Assembly (NCBI GenBank): GCA_964397305.1
Contig: CAYNIP010000001.1
Location: 62,001 to 126,000 of the forward strand
Source of the DNA: JAAUTY01 sp964397305
Lineage (GTDB): Bacteria; Cyanobacteriota; Cyanobacteriia; Cyanobacteriales; Spirulinaceae
DNA length: 64,000 bases
Direction: 5' to 3'
Within the stretch, counting starts at the first letter, position 1. Every line of letters begins with the position of its first letter. The translations under genes and the position numbers were made by a program. A model generated the notes under the pieces. The model saw nothing but the letters and a program-made list of their open reading frames with translations. It was not told the origin of the DNA and did not search any database. Of this stretch, positions 1 through 9,554 are shown in pieces.

Positions 1-75
1 GGGGGTCTTGGGTGATGAGTGCGCTACTATGATGACGGTCTCCCTTGATTGCGTTAGAGATTGAGTGCTCAGCAG

Positions 76-642
76 ATGACCGTGACAGCAGCTTCCCAAG
101 ATGGCACAACGCTTCGCCAGCAGGTGCTGGGCTCGCGCCGTTTCAGCAACTTCTTTTGGGCCGTCGTGTGTACGATTGGCGGCGTTGGGTTTCTCCTGGC
201 CGGCCTCTCCAGCTACTTCCAGACCAACCTCCTGCTGGTGAGCAATGCCGCTGACCTGATCTTTGTTCCCCAGGGTATCGCCCTACTCTTCTACGGCCTT
301 GCGGGGTCCTTGGTCGCTCTTTACCAGTTCCTGGTCATTGCCTGGGATGTGGGCGGCGGTTACAACGAGTTTGATAAACAGGCGGGTAAAGTCACGGTCT
401 TTCGCTGGGGCTTTCCGGGCCAGAATCGCCGCATCGAGCTCCAGTGCGCGATCGACGATGTGCAGGCGGTGCGGGCTGAGATTCGCGAAGGGTTCAACCC
501 CAAGCGGGCGCTTTACTTGCGGATACGCAAGCAGCGGGATATTCCCCTCACGCGCGTTGGGGCTCCTCTGTCCCTGGCGGAACTGGAAGATCAGGGAGCC
601 CAGCTTGCCAGCTTCTTGCAAGTTCCCTTGGAAGGCTTGTAG
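76..642 (+). CDS. ycf4: Photosystem I assembly protein Ycf4
   Basis: Ycf4 is a thylakoid membrane factor that helps assemble photosystem I. The product (188 residues from this start) has the family signature LGSRRFSN followed by two hydrophobic segments (about residues 27-48 and 60-90), then a soluble domain containing FNPKRALYLR and ending in QVPLEGL. Length and hydrophobicity fit the family. An in-frame TTG at 61 would add five residues; I prefer the ATG at 76 because homologues begin a few residues before the LGSRRFSN block. The gene is 26 bases before the TTG/GTG region of the next gene, so the two may be co-transcribed. Only about 75 bases are visible upstream, so its promoter and left neighbour are not resolved. 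Confidence 0.95.
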   Translation: MTVTAASQDGTTLRQQVLGSRRFSNFFWAVVCTIGGVGFLLAGLSSYFQTNLLLVSNAADLIFVPQGIALLFYGLAGSLVALYQFLVIAWDVGGGYNEFDKQAGKVTVFRWGFPGQNRRIELQCAIDDVQAVRAEIREGFNPKRALYLRIRKQRDIPLTRVGAPLSLAELEDQGAQLASFLQVPLEGL

Positions 643-686
643 ACTGGCGATCCAAGGTTTTTGCAGCGGTGTTTCAAGGATTTGTC

Positions 687-1379
687 ATGGTCCAGCCATC
701 TTCGTGTCGTTGGCTCTGGTGTTGGTTGCTAGCAGGCTTGTTGCTGGTGGGCTGTGGTAGTGAGGCCCCAACGGCGGCGGACGACACCCTCTCGACCCAA
801 GCCACGATCTCGGCTCAAACCAGTCTCGCGGGTCAGGCTGAAGACCTCCCTCAGCTCACGGGCCCTGCTGTGGTGATCATGACCATTGAGGGGCAGCCGA
901 TCGAGATCGCCATTGACGGGGAGCACGCCCCAATCACGGCGGGTAATTTTATCGATCTCGTCGAACGGGGTGTGTATAACGGCCTGATTTTCCATCGCGT
1001 CGTCCGGGCCCCGGACTTTTCCATCGCTCAGGGCGGTGATCCTCAGGTGATTGACCCCAATGTGCCAAGGGAGCGCTGGGGAACGGGGAGCTTCGTTGAT
1101 CCGGAGACGGGCAGGCCGCGTTTCATCCCTCTGGAAACGTCTCCGGAACTCACCCACAAGCGGGGGGCGATCGCCATGGCCCGCTCCTCCATGCCCAATT
1201 CGGCCTCCTCGCAGTTTTACTTCACCGCCAACGCCATCCCGGCCCTGGACGGTCAATATGCGGTCTTTGGCTACGTGACCGAGGGCCTGGAGGTGGTGGA
1301 TGGAATTGAAGTGGGCGATCGCATTGACTCCGTGATCGTGGTCGAGGGCTTGGAAAACCTCCAGCAGCCCAACGAGTAA
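687..1379 (+). CDS. Lipoprotein cyclophilin-type peptidyl-prolyl cis-trans isomerase
   Basis: The product (230 residues) starts with a short signal peptide ending in the lipobox LLVGC, so it should be lipid-anchored outside the cytoplasmic membrane. A low-complexity linker follows, and then a cyclophilin fold recognisable by AGNFIDLVERGVYNGLIFHRVV, FSIAQGGDP and MPNSASSQFYFTAN. These are the catalytic Arg/Phe/Gln positions of the family. It would assist folding of exported proteins by proline isomerisation. A GTG at 669 in frame would add six residues; the ATG at 687 gives a normal lipoprotein signal sequence. It lies close downstream of ycf4. Confidence 0.92.
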   Translation: MVQPSSCRWLWCWLLAGLLLVGCGSEAPTAADDTLSTQATISAQTSLAGQAEDLPQLTGPAVVIMTIEGQPIEIAIDGEHAPITAGNFIDLVERGVYNGLIFHRVVRAPDFSIAQGGDPQVIDPNVPRERWGTGSFVDPETGRPRFIPLETSPELTHKRGAIAMARSSMPNSASSQFYFTANAIPALDGQYAVFGYVTEGLEVVDGIEVGDRIDSVIVVEGLENLQQPNE

Positions 1380-1406
1380 TTTCTGCGGCTGGGGCCCGAA
1401 GCCGGC

Positions 1407-2531
1407 GTGGAGATTGTCGTCACTGGGATCGGGATGCAGACGGCCCTGGGCGATCGCGAGACCACCTGGCAGCGACTCCTGGCCGGAGACTCCGGGCTCA
1501 CCCAGACCCAGCCCTTCCCCGAATTGCCCCCCTACCCCCTCGGCTGCTTAGGAGCCACGCCAACGACGCTGACGACCCTGACCGAGGCGGTTATCGTCGC
1601 GGCCCTCGCCGATGCAGGGCTCGAGCCGCCGCTGCCAGACTGCGGCCTCGTCATTGGCTCCAGTCGCGGTTGCCAGGGCGACTGGGAACACCAGCGCCGC
1701 CAGGGCTTCTGGACTCCCCACCAGTTTGCCCAGGTCTTGCCCCACCAGGCAGCGCGCCGCGCCGCTCAGCTCCTGGGCAGCACCGGGCCCGTCCTCGCCC
1801 CCATGGCAGCCTGTGCCACCGGCCTCTGGTGCGTGGCCCAGGCCCTCGAACTCCTCCGCACTGGTCGCTGCCAGCAGGTCCTCGCCGGCGCCATCGAAGC
1901 CCCGATCACGCCCCTCACCTTGGCGGGCTTTGCTCAGATGGGGGCCCTGGCCACCACGGGATGCTACCCCTTCGATCGCCACCGCCAGGGCCTCGCCCTC
2001 GCTGAAGCGGGGGCCGTGCTGGTGCTGGAAACGGCAGCCCAAGCCCAAGCGCGTCAGGCCCGCTGCTACGGACGACTGCTGAGCTTTGGTCTCACGGCCG
2101 ATGGCCACCACGTCAGCGCCCCAGCCTTGGCGGGTCGCGATGCGCTCCGGGCGATCCAGCAGTGCTTAGACCGCAGTGGCCTCACCCCGACCGACATCGA
2201 CTACATCCATGCCCACGGTACGGGCACGCGCCTGAACGATCGCCACGAAGCAGCCCTCGTGAGCCACCTATTTCCCGCTGGTGTCCCCCTCAGCTCTACC
2301 AAGGGAGCCACAGGTCACACCCTAGGCGCGTCTGGGGCCTTGGGTCTCGCCTTCTGCTTGTTAGCCCTGCGCGATCGCCACCTCCCCCCCACCGTCGGCC
2401 TTCAGGACCCTGAGTACCCCCAGCTCGATCTCCTCCAGAGAGCCCGACCCAGCCCAGTGCATCAGGCCCTCTGCCTGAGCTTCGGCTTCGGGGGCCAGAA
2501 CGCGGCGATCGCCTGCCAGGGCCACCCCTGA
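1407..2531 (+). CDS. Beta-ketoacyl-ACP synthase (FabF-like)
   Basis: This is a thiolase-fold condensing enzyme of the KAS I/II type that extends acyl-ACP chains. The Cys-His-His triad is visible: ACATG (about residue 136), HAHGTGT (about 268) and KGATGHTLGASG (about 302). The N-terminus EIVVTGIGMQTALGD is typical of KAS II. At 374 residues it is shorter than standard FabF (about 410), so it is probably a second, divergent FabF paralogue and not the housekeeping copy. It starts with GTG 27 bases after the cyclophilin stop. The acyl product cannot be deduced from the window. Confidence 0.9.
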   Translation: MEIVVTGIGMQTALGDRETTWQRLLAGDSGLTQTQPFPELPPYPLGCLGATPTTLTTLTEAVIVAALADAGLEPPLPDCGLVIGSSRGCQGDWEHQRRQGFWTPHQFAQVLPHQAARRAAQLLGSTGPVLAPMAACATGLWCVAQALELLRTGRCQQVLAGAIEAPITPLTLAGFAQMGALATTGCYPFDRHRQGLALAEAGAVLVLETAAQAQARQARCYGRLLSFGLTADGHHVSAPALAGRDALRAIQQCLDRSGLTPTDIDYIHAHGTGTRLNDRHEAALVSHLFPAGVPLSSTKGATGHTLGASGALGLAFCLLALRDRHLPPTVGLQDPEYPQLDLLQRARPSPVHQALCLSFGFGGQNAAIACQGHP

Positions 2532-2583
2532 CTGACCCCCTCCCGCAGCCGCAGCCTCGGATGAGCTTATGATAATGAGGAAT

Positions 2584-2616
2584 GCTAGCGACGGGGGAGC
2601 CTCCCGCTAGGGTCGC
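2584..2616. terminator. Imperfect hairpin after the ketoacyl synthase gene
   Basis: GCTAGCG and CGCTAG arms with GGG/CCC inside form a GC-rich stem-loop 50 bases after the stop codon. It may be a transcript end, but no T-run follows, so this is tentative. Confidence 0.3.
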
Positions 2617-2727
2617 TCTCACCCTAGGGCCGCCTGCCAAAGAGGGCTTGATGTAAATCTGGGGTCTCCCAGGACTCACGCCACGGGCTGTTGTGGCAAT
2701 TTCTGTAGGTCGCCTTCCTTACTCTCC

Positions 2728-3171
2728 ATGCACATCCAATTTCGTGAAGTCAACCCCTTTGATCTCTGGCTGTGGTGGGAATTTGAGACAGTTCCCGCCC
2801 CCCTGGAGCGCCAGTATGTTGAAGAAATTTTTAACTCTTGGTACTACCTCGGCAAACTGGGGGGGTTCAATGCTGAGAATTTACAAGTGATGGAAGCGGG
2901 CGTCGAACTCAGCTACCTGGACTACGACGACGAGGCGGCCACCCAGGCGCTCATGGCCCCCATGCACAATATGAGCGACTTTGACTACCAGGGGACTTGG
3001 GGGCGCTGCTGGGTGGATCTGGGGACGAGCGATCCCCTGGCGCTGGATGTGTTGCTCAATGCCCTGCGTCAACTCAACCGCGAGTATGTTTCCCTGCGTC
3101 AATTCATCATCGGCGGTCAAAATGCGGACTGGCCGGCCGCAACATCTGGGTCAGCCCTGTTCACTGAGTAG
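2728..3171 (+). CDS. DUF3531 family protein
   Basis: This is a conserved cyanobacterial/plastid-lineage protein of unknown function. The start MHIQFREVNPFDLWLWWEF and the block YYLGKLGGFNAENLQV match my memory of the DUF3531 family, and the length (147 residues) fits. There is no signal peptide or membrane segment. It is acidic and tryptophan/tyrosine-rich. It is flanked by about 200 bases of non-coding DNA on each side and is probably transcribed alone. Confidence 0.85.
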   Translation: MHIQFREVNPFDLWLWWEFETVPAPLERQYVEEIFNSWYYLGKLGGFNAENLQVMEAGVELSYLDYDDEAATQALMAPMHNMSDFDYQGTWGRCWVDLGTSDPLALDVLLNALRQLNREYVSLRQFIIGGQNADWPAATSGSALFTE

Positions 3172-3414
3172 CGGCTGGCTCGCGATCGCCAGATTTTGTT
3201 CCAACCAGAAGAAATTGATTAGTATAGAAAATATTCAAGGCCATACTAGGCTGTCGGGTGTTTGGGGTTAGACCTTAGGGCCGGGCAGTTCTGCCACATC
3301 TAGGCGGCCGTTCCGGGGACTGTACTCAGTACAGCCCGTTTTGTGTTTCATTTCAGGGCACGGCAGCCCGGCGTCCTGAGATAGCTTCCTCCCCACCGAT
3401 ACGCTCAGAGACTC

Positions 3415-3795
3415 ATGGCACGACGAAAGAAGCTGTTTCCCTGCGGTCACAAAGGCTATGGACAATCCTGCCATCGCTGCGAGCAGAAAGAGGCGCTCCT
3501 AGCCGAACGGCAGGCCGAGCGCCACCACTGGCGCGCGACCTTTGATAGCGACCCGATCGATTTGCGAGCTTTGCCAAAACACGTTGTCCTAAAAACCCGC
3601 GAGATCATCCAAGCCCTAGAGGCGCGGCAAGATTACCGCCAGTTTGGGGGCAAGCGCCTGCGACATGACCGCACGGTGGTCAGCATCCCGGTCACTCGTA
3701 GCTACCGGCTCCTCTGTCGGGATCACGGCGATGCCCTCGTGCCCGAGGCCGCCCTCTCCCATGAGGACTACAATGTGGCGAAGCCGGGAGGCTAG
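3415..3795 (+). CDS. Small zinc-ribbon protein with RelE/ParE-like C-terminal part
   Basis: The first ~25 residues carry CGHKGYGQSCHRC, a compact zinc-binding knuckle preceded by a basic stretch MARRKK. I associate this arrangement with the DUF7682 zinc-binding family of cyanobacteria. The remaining ~90 residues (RALPKHVVLKTREIIQAL, FGGKRLRHDR, VTRSYRLLCRD) have the order of helices and strands seen in RelE/ParE toxins: two helices, then strands with an R-x-Y-R-L-L core. The toxin resemblance is my inference. No antitoxin gene is adjacent, so a toxin-antitoxin role is unlikely as it stands. Confidence 0.6.
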   Translation: MARRKKLFPCGHKGYGQSCHRCEQKEALLAERQAERHHWRATFDSDPIDLRALPKHVVLKTREIIQALEARQDYRQFGGKRLRHDRTVVSIPVTRSYRLLCRDHGDALVPEAALSHEDYNVAKPGG

Positions 3796-3807
3796 GGATT
3801 GAGGATT

Positions 3808-4005
3808 GGGTGGACGAAAAAAAGCGCGGCTCCCCTGGATTTTGAGCGCTGGTTCCAGGAGCGGAGTGTAGCCCACTATCGCTCCGCGACGCTAGCGCGA
3901 ACAGGGTTACGGGGCCCCCGCTGCGAGAAGCCGCTGCGCGTCTACATCCCCCGGCCCCGGCTCCCCAGTAGGGCCAAGGAGAGCCGCCAAAGTTGAGATG
4001 CACCC
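3808..4005 (+). mobile_element. MITE-like element, hybrid ends (copy A)
   Basis: The left end GGGTGGACGAAAAAAAGCG is the terminal repeat of the long element family (copies at 44738, 59437, 62758). The right end TGAGATGCACCC is the terminal repeat of the short family (copies at 38199 and 43061). The inner ~150 bases are nearly identical to 44738-44890. It fills the interval between the zinc-ribbon gene and ppc. No target duplication is visible, as expected if this copy arose by recombination between two elements. Confidence 0.75.
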
Positions 4006-4141
4006 AGCGCGATCGCTCTAGCGTTGGCTAGCCCACCAATCAAGGACACTTCCTTAAATTAACCCTCATATTTATCGCCTGGGGCAGGTTTGACCTTAAA
4101 ATTATTGGGTTAGTCCTTAACCAGCATACGGGCAAAGCATC

Positions 4142-7100
4142 ATGAGTTCGCTTCTCCAATCCGCCGAGCAGGCTGTCCAGGTTCCCTCCACCTCCATGCT
4201 GCTACTACGCCACCGGCTTAAGCTGGTTGAGGACTTATGGGAATCCGTACTCCTCTCCGAGTGCGGTGAGGATATGGTGCATCTGCTGCGCCAACTGCGC
4301 TCCATGTGCTCCCCGGAGGGACAAACCACGGACCTGCCGGAAAAGGCCTTGCTGGAGCTGATCGAGCGCCTCGACCTCAACGAGGCCATTCGGGCGGCGC
4401 GGGGGTTTGCGCTCTACTTCCAATTGATCAACATCGTTGAGCAGCACTATGAGCAGCGGGAGCAGCAGTTGGCTCGGAGCGCTACCTATAAGCAGGGCTC
4501 CGACACGACCCGCCAGCCACCGCTTGCATTGGCAGAGTCTGAGGCACACTCGACCCAAGCTCTCGAGGACAATGGTAACGAGGGGCGCTCTTCCTATTCT
4601 CCCTTTGGTGTGCAGCAACTAGAACGCAGTTGGCAAGATAGCGATGCGCTCCAGCGCAAAGGGGGCAGTTTCCACTGGCTGTTCCCCCACTTGTTTCAGC
4701 AGAATATGCCGCCGCAGCAGATTCAGCGTCTGCTCAATAATCTGGATATTCGGCTTGTGTTCACGGCTCACCCGACGGAGATTGTCCGCCACACCATTCG
4801 CAAAAAGCAGCGCCGTATTGACCGCATTTTGCACCAACTGGATCGGGCTGAGGAGGCTTACTTGGGTCTCGGGCTGAGCTATTCTTGGGAGGCGGAGGAG
4901 GCGACGCGCCAGCTCAACGAAGAGATCCGCCTCTGGTGGCGCACGGATGAGCTGCACCAGTTTAAGCCGACAGTGCTGGATGAAGTGGACTATACGCTGC
5001 ACTACTTTGAGGAAGTCCTCTTTGATGCGGTGCCGCAGCTCTCCCAGCGTCTGAAGCAGGCGCTCCAGGGCACTTTCCCTAGCCTCAAGCCGCCGCGCAA
5101 TAATTTCTGTTACTTCGGCTCGTGGGTCGGCTCGGATCGGGACGGCAACCCATCGGTGACGCCAGAGGTGACGTGGCGCACGGCTTGTTATCAGCGGGAC
5201 ATTGTGCTGAAGAAGTACTTGGCGTCCTTGGAGAATCTCACGGGGCTCCTCAGTCTATCGCTACACTGGAGCAGTGTCTTGCCAGAGCTGCTGGATTCTC
5301 TGGAGCAGGATCGGGCCCATATGGGCGAAGTCTATGATCAGTTGGCGATCCGCTACCGCCAGGAGCCCTACCGGCTGAAGTTGGCCTATATCCAAAAGCG
5401 ATTGGAAAATACGCGCGATCGCAATCGCCTCCTATCCAGTGCGGATGTCCAGCAGCAGCAGGCTCTAGAGGAGGTCAATCCCCGCACCATCTACCGCTCC
5501 GGTGATGAGTTTCTGGCCGAGCTGCGCTTGATTCAGCACAATCTTTCGGAAACGGGCTTGACCTGCCGTGACTTGAATACGCTGATCTGCCAAGTCGAGG
5601 TCTATGGCTTCCACCTTGCTCACCTGGATATTCGTCAGGAGTCCTCGCGCCACTCGGAGGCTCTGGATGAAATTGTGGGTTACTTGCAGATTTTGCCCAA
5701 ATCCTACAATGACTTGAGTGAGGCCGAGCGCCAAGCCTGGCTGACGGCGGAACTGCCGACGCGCCGCCCCCTGATCCCGACAGAGATGCCGTTCTCGGAG
5801 CGCACGGTAGAGACGATCCGCACCTTCCGGATAGTGCGGCAACTGCAAAAAGAGTTTGGTCCGCAAATCTGCCAGACTTACGTGATCAGCATGAGCAACG
5901 ATGTCAGCGATGTGCTGGAGGTGATGCTCTTGGCCCAGGAGGCGGGGCTCTATGATCCCGTGACGGGGGAATGCAGCTTGCGGATTGTGCCCCTGTTTGA
6001 AACGGTGGATGACTTGCAGCGGGCTCCGGCGGTGATGCGATCGCTCTTTGAGATGCCCCTCTATCGGGCGGCCTTGTCGGGGGGCTATGCCACCGCCACC
6101 ATGATTGACGCGAATCAGGCTGGCAATCCTCCCCAGTCCTGGCTCCCCTATGAGCAGCCCTTGCAAGAAATCATGCTCGGCTACTCCGACAGCAACAAGG
6201 ATTCGGGCTTTTTGAGCAGCAACTGGGAAATTCACAAGGCCCAAAAGGCCCTGCAAAAGTTGGCCCAAGCGCACGGCATTGCGCTGTGTATTTTCCACGG
6301 GCGCGGCGGGTCAGTCGGACGGGGCGGCGGCCCGGCCTATGAGGCGATCTTGGCCCAGCCGAATGCCACGATCAACGGCCGGATTAAAATCACGGAACAG
6401 GGGGAAGTGCTGGCCTCGAAGTACTCGCTGCCTGAGTTGGCCCTCTATCATCTGGAAACAGCTTCAACGGCAGTGATCCAGGCCAGCTTGCTGGGCAGTG
6501 GCTTTGATGATATCGAGCCCTGGAACGAGATCATGGAGGAGCTAGCGGCGCGATCGCGCCGGGCCTATCGGGCGCTGATCTATGAGCAGCCTGACTTCAT
6601 CGATTTCTTCCTCTCCGTCACGCCGATCCAAGAGATCAGCCAGTTGCAAATCAGCTCCCGTCCGGCCCGCCGCAAGGGGGGCAAAAAGGACCTCAGCAGT
6701 CTGCGGGCAATTCCGTGGGTCTTCAGTTGGACCCAGAGCCGCTTCCTGTTGCCGGTTTGGTACGGGGTCGGCACGGCCCTGCACGATTTCCTCAGCCAGG
6801 AGCTGGAGGAAAATCTCAAGCTGCTACGCTATTTCTACTTCAAGTGGCCGTTTTTTAAGATGGCGATCTCGAAAGTGGAAATGACCCTAGCAAAGGTGGA
6901 TTTACGCATGGCGTACCACTACGTCCGGGAGCTGTCGCTACCGGAGGATTTGGAGCGTTTTGAGCCCCTGTTTAGGCAGATCACCCATGAGTATGAGTTG
7001 ACCCGGGATCTCATCCTGGCGATCTCGGGGCACAAAAACTTGCTCTCGGACAACCTAGAATTACAACGCTCTGTGCAACTCCGCAACGGCAACATTGTGC

Positions 7101-7261
7101 CGCTGGGATTTCTGCAAGTCTCGCTGCTGAAGCGTCTGCGTCAGTACAGCCGTCAGGCAGAGGCAGGGGCGATTCACTTCCGTTACAGCAAGGAAGAGTT
7201 GCTCCGGGGGGCGCTGCTGACGATTAATGGCATCGCGGCGGGGATGCGGAACACGGGCTGA
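4142..7261 (+). CDS. ppc: Phosphoenolpyruvate carboxylase
   Basis: This cytosolic enzyme carboxylates PEP with bicarbonate to oxaloacetate, feeding the TCA branch and nitrogen assimilation. All family landmarks are visible: FTAHPTEIVRHTI with the catalytic His near residue 210, GYSDSNKDSGFLSSNW with the active-site Lys near 680, the glycine-rich loop FHGRGGSVGRGGGP near 718, and the conserved C-terminus GIAAGMRNTG. The length (1039) is at the long end, because of an N-terminal extension and a low-complexity insert around residues 115-150, as is common in cyanobacteria. It is transcribed alone. The upstream 80 bases are AT-rich, with TTGACC at 4090 as a possible -35. Confidence 0.98.
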   Translation: MSSLLQSAEQAVQVPSTSMLLLRHRLKLVEDLWESVLLSECGEDMVHLLRQLRSMCSPEGQTTDLPEKALLELIERLDLNEAIRAARGFALYFQLINIVEQHYEQREQQLARSATYKQGSDTTRQPPLALAESEAHSTQALEDNGNEGRSSYSPFGVQQLERSWQDSDALQRKGGSFHWLFPHLFQQNMPPQQIQRLLNNLDIRLVFTAHPTEIVRHTIRKKQRRIDRILHQLDRAEEAYLGLGLSYSWEAEEATRQLNEEIRLWWRTDELHQFKPTVLDEVDYTLHYFEEVLFDAVPQLSQRLKQALQGTFPSLKPPRNNFCYFGSWVGSDRDGNPSVTPEVTWRTACYQRDIVLKKYLASLENLTGLLSLSLHWSSVLPELLDSLEQDRAHMGEVYDQLAIRYRQEPYRLKLAYIQKRLENTRDRNRLLSSADVQQQQALEEVNPRTIYRSGDEFLAELRLIQHNLSETGLTCRDLNTLICQVEVYGFHLAHLDIRQESSRHSEALDEIVGYLQILPKSYNDLSEAERQAWLTAELPTRRPLIPTEMPFSERTVETIRTFRIVRQLQKEFGPQICQTYVISMSNDVSDVLEVMLLAQEAGLYDPVTGECSLRIVPLFETVDDLQRAPAVMRSLFEMPLYRAALSGGYATATMIDANQAGNPPQSWLPYEQPLQEIMLGYSDSNKDSGFLSSNWEIHKAQKALQKLAQAHGIALCIFHGRGGSVGRGGGPAYEAILAQPNATINGRIKITEQGEVLASKYSLPELALYHLETASTAVIQASLLGSGFDDIEPWNEIMEELAARSRRAYRALIYEQPDFIDFFLSVTPIQEISQLQISSRPARRKGGKKDLSSLRAIPWVFSWTQSRFLLPVWYGVGTALHDFLSQELEENLKLLRYFYFKWPFFKMAISKVEMTLAKVDLRMAYHYVRELSLPEDLERFEPLFRQITHEYELTRDLILAISGHKNLLSDNLELQRSVQLRNGNIVPLGFLQVSLLKRLRQYSRQAEAGAIHFRYSKEELLRGALLTINGIAAGMRNTG

Positions 7262-7438
7262 GGTCTGCTGGGACCAGCGGCGCCGCCGCGCCCCTCACAT
7301 CCTGGGGTGTTCCCCGCTCGCCCAGCACCCCGGCAGGATGAGCGCCCAATCTCCCTCCCCAGATACTTGTTTTCGGAGCCCCGGCTTGGCAGGCTGGCTC
7401 CTGAGAGATCGCCCAGGCCCTGAGGGAAGAACAACATC

Positions 7439-9502
7439 ATGACCAACCGCCTTGCTCAGACCCAAAGCCTTTACCTCCGCAAGCACGCGGAGAATCCGAT
7501 TGACTGGTGGCCCTGGTGTGAGGAAGCCCTGGCTACGGCCCAACAGCAAGACAAGCCGATTTTTCTCTCGATCGGTTACTCAAGCTGTCACTGGTGTACG
7601 GTGATGGAGGGAGAAGCCTTTTCTGATTTAGCGATCGCCGACTATCTCAACGCTCAATTTCTCCCGATCAAGGTCGATCGGGAAGAACGACCCGACCTCG
7701 ACAGCATTTATATGCAGGCCCTGCAAATGATGACCGGGCAGGGGGGCTGGCCCCTCAACGTTTTCCTCACCCCCGATCGGCGCATTCCTTTCTATGGCGG
7801 CACCTATTTCCCGCTCCAGCCGCGCTTCAATCTCCCCGGCTTTCTCGATCTGCTGCGCGGAGTGCGAGGATTCTACGACCACGAAAAGGACAAGTTACAG
7901 GCGATCCAAGGAGAAATGCTGGGGGCCCTGGAGAGTTCCACGCTCTTGCCGGTTGGCGATCGCACGGTCCTCCATCGGGAGACCCGGGACCAGGGGCTGG
8001 CGATCGCCAGCCGCATCCTCCACCGCCGCGAACCCGGCCAGCCCAGCTTCCCGATGATCCCCTACGCCCAGCTCGTCCTCGCGGGCAGTCGTTGGCCAGC
8101 GGCAACCGAAGCGCGAGCGGTGGCCCAGCAGCGCGGCCATGATCTGGCCCTTGGGGGCATCTATGACCATGTAGCGGGGGGCTTCCATCGCTATACCGTC
8201 GATGCCACCTGGACCGTGCCGCATTTTGAAAAAATGCTCTACGACAATGGGCAGATCCTCGAATACCTCGCCGATCTCTGGAGCGCGGGCACCAAGGAAC
8301 CCGCCTACGAGCGGGCGATGGTCGGCACGGTCTCCTGGCTCCAGCGGGAGATGACGGCCCCCGAGGGTTACTTCTATGCCGCCCAGGATGCAGACAGCTT
8401 CGCGACCCCCACAGAGTCTGAGCCCGAGGAGGGCGCGTTCTACGTTTGGACCTATGCGGAGCTCGAGCAAAGTCTCACCGCCGAGGAATTGCAAGCCCTC
8501 AAGGCCGATTTCACCGTCTCGCCCCTGGGCAACTTTGAGGGCAAAAACGTGTTGCAGCGGCAGCGAGGCGGGTCCCTGGGGGCCCTCACGGAGTCGGCCC
8601 TGGGCAAGCTGTTCAGCCAGCGGTACGGCGCGGCGGCAGCGGACCTGGCCACCTTCCCCCCGGCCCGGGACAACCAGGCGGCCAAGGCCTACCCCTGGCC
8701 GGGTCGCATTCCTGCCGTCACGGACACGAAGATGATCGTGGCCTGGAATAGCCTGATGATCTCGGGGCTGGCGCGGGTGGCGACGGTGTTGGCCCAACCC
8801 CCGGCCTGGCAGTTGGCCACCCAGGCAGCGCAATTCATCCTCGACCGGCAGCGGGTTCACGGGCGACTCCACCGCCTCAACTACGACGGGCAGGTATCGG
8901 TCTTGGCCCAGTCGGAAGACTATGCCCTGTTGATCAAGGCCCTGCTGGATTTGCACCAGGCGAGCTGGCGACACGCGACGACGACGGACTGGCTGGCGGC
9001 GGCGGTGCGCCTCCAGACCGAGTTTGATCAGTTCCTCTGGAGTGGGGAACTAGGGGGTTATTACAATGCGCCCCGGGATGCCAGCGAGGATCTGCTCGTG
9101 CGGGAGCGGACCTACGGGGACAATGCCACCCCGGCAGCCAACGGCGTGGCGGCGGCGAATTTGGTGCGCCTCACCTTGCTCACGGACAATCCGGACTACT
9201 TGGCCCAGGCGGAACAGGTTTTGCAGGCCTTCAGCGCCGTCCTGGAGCGATCGCCCCAGCTCTGCCCCAGCCTCATCGGAGCCCTGGACTGGTATCAGCA
9301 AGCAACCCTGGTCCGCACGACGGGCGATCGCCTCGTTCCGTTCTTGGACGAATACTGGCCCCGCACGATGTTCCGGCTCGAGCCCGCGCTCCCCGCCGGG
9401 GTTCCGGGCTTGGTCTGCCAGGGTCTCACCTGCCTCCCGCCAGAGCCCGATGCCACCGCCTTCCGTGCCCAACTGGCGCGCTGCCAAAACGAGCCGCGCT
9501 AG
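7439..9502 (+). CDS. DUF255 thioredoxin-fold protein (YyaL/SSP411 family)
   Basis: The first ~160 residues form a thioredoxin-like domain, with the start NRLAQTQSLYLRKHAENPIDWW and the redox motif CHWCTVM near residues 51-57. The rest is an (alpha/alpha)6-barrel-like region of the AGE-epimerase/glycosidase type, with DHVAGGFHRY, HFEKMLYDN and QDADSF. The family is widespread and its biochemical role is unclear. The length (687) is normal. It is preceded by 177 bases after ppc in which I see no gene. Confidence 0.93.
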   Translation: MTNRLAQTQSLYLRKHAENPIDWWPWCEEALATAQQQDKPIFLSIGYSSCHWCTVMEGEAFSDLAIADYLNAQFLPIKVDREERPDLDSIYMQALQMMTGQGGWPLNVFLTPDRRIPFYGGTYFPLQPRFNLPGFLDLLRGVRGFYDHEKDKLQAIQGEMLGALESSTLLPVGDRTVLHRETRDQGLAIASRILHRREPGQPSFPMIPYAQLVLAGSRWPAATEARAVAQQRGHDLALGGIYDHVAGGFHRYTVDATWTVPHFEKMLYDNGQILEYLADLWSAGTKEPAYERAMVGTVSWLQREMTAPEGYFYAAQDADSFATPTESEPEEGAFYVWTYAELEQSLTAEELQALKADFTVSPLGNFEGKNVLQRQRGGSLGALTESALGKLFSQRYGAAAADLATFPPARDNQAAKAYPWPGRIPAVTDTKMIVAWNSLMISGLARVATVLAQPPAWQLATQAAQFILDRQRVHGRLHRLNYDGQVSVLAQSEDYALLIKALLDLHQASWRHATTTDWLAAAVRLQTEFDQFLWSGELGGYYNAPRDASEDLLVRERTYGDNATPAANGVAAANLVRLTLLTDNPDYLAQAEQVLQAFSAVLERSPQLCPSLIGALDWYQQATLVRTTGDRLVPFLDEYWPRTMFRLEPALPAGVPGLVCQGLTCLPPEPDATAFRAQLARCQNEPR

Positions 9503-9554
9503 GGTCGGTTAAAGCCGGTCGGGCTGGACCCGGCGCGGCTCCAGCCCCGGGGGT

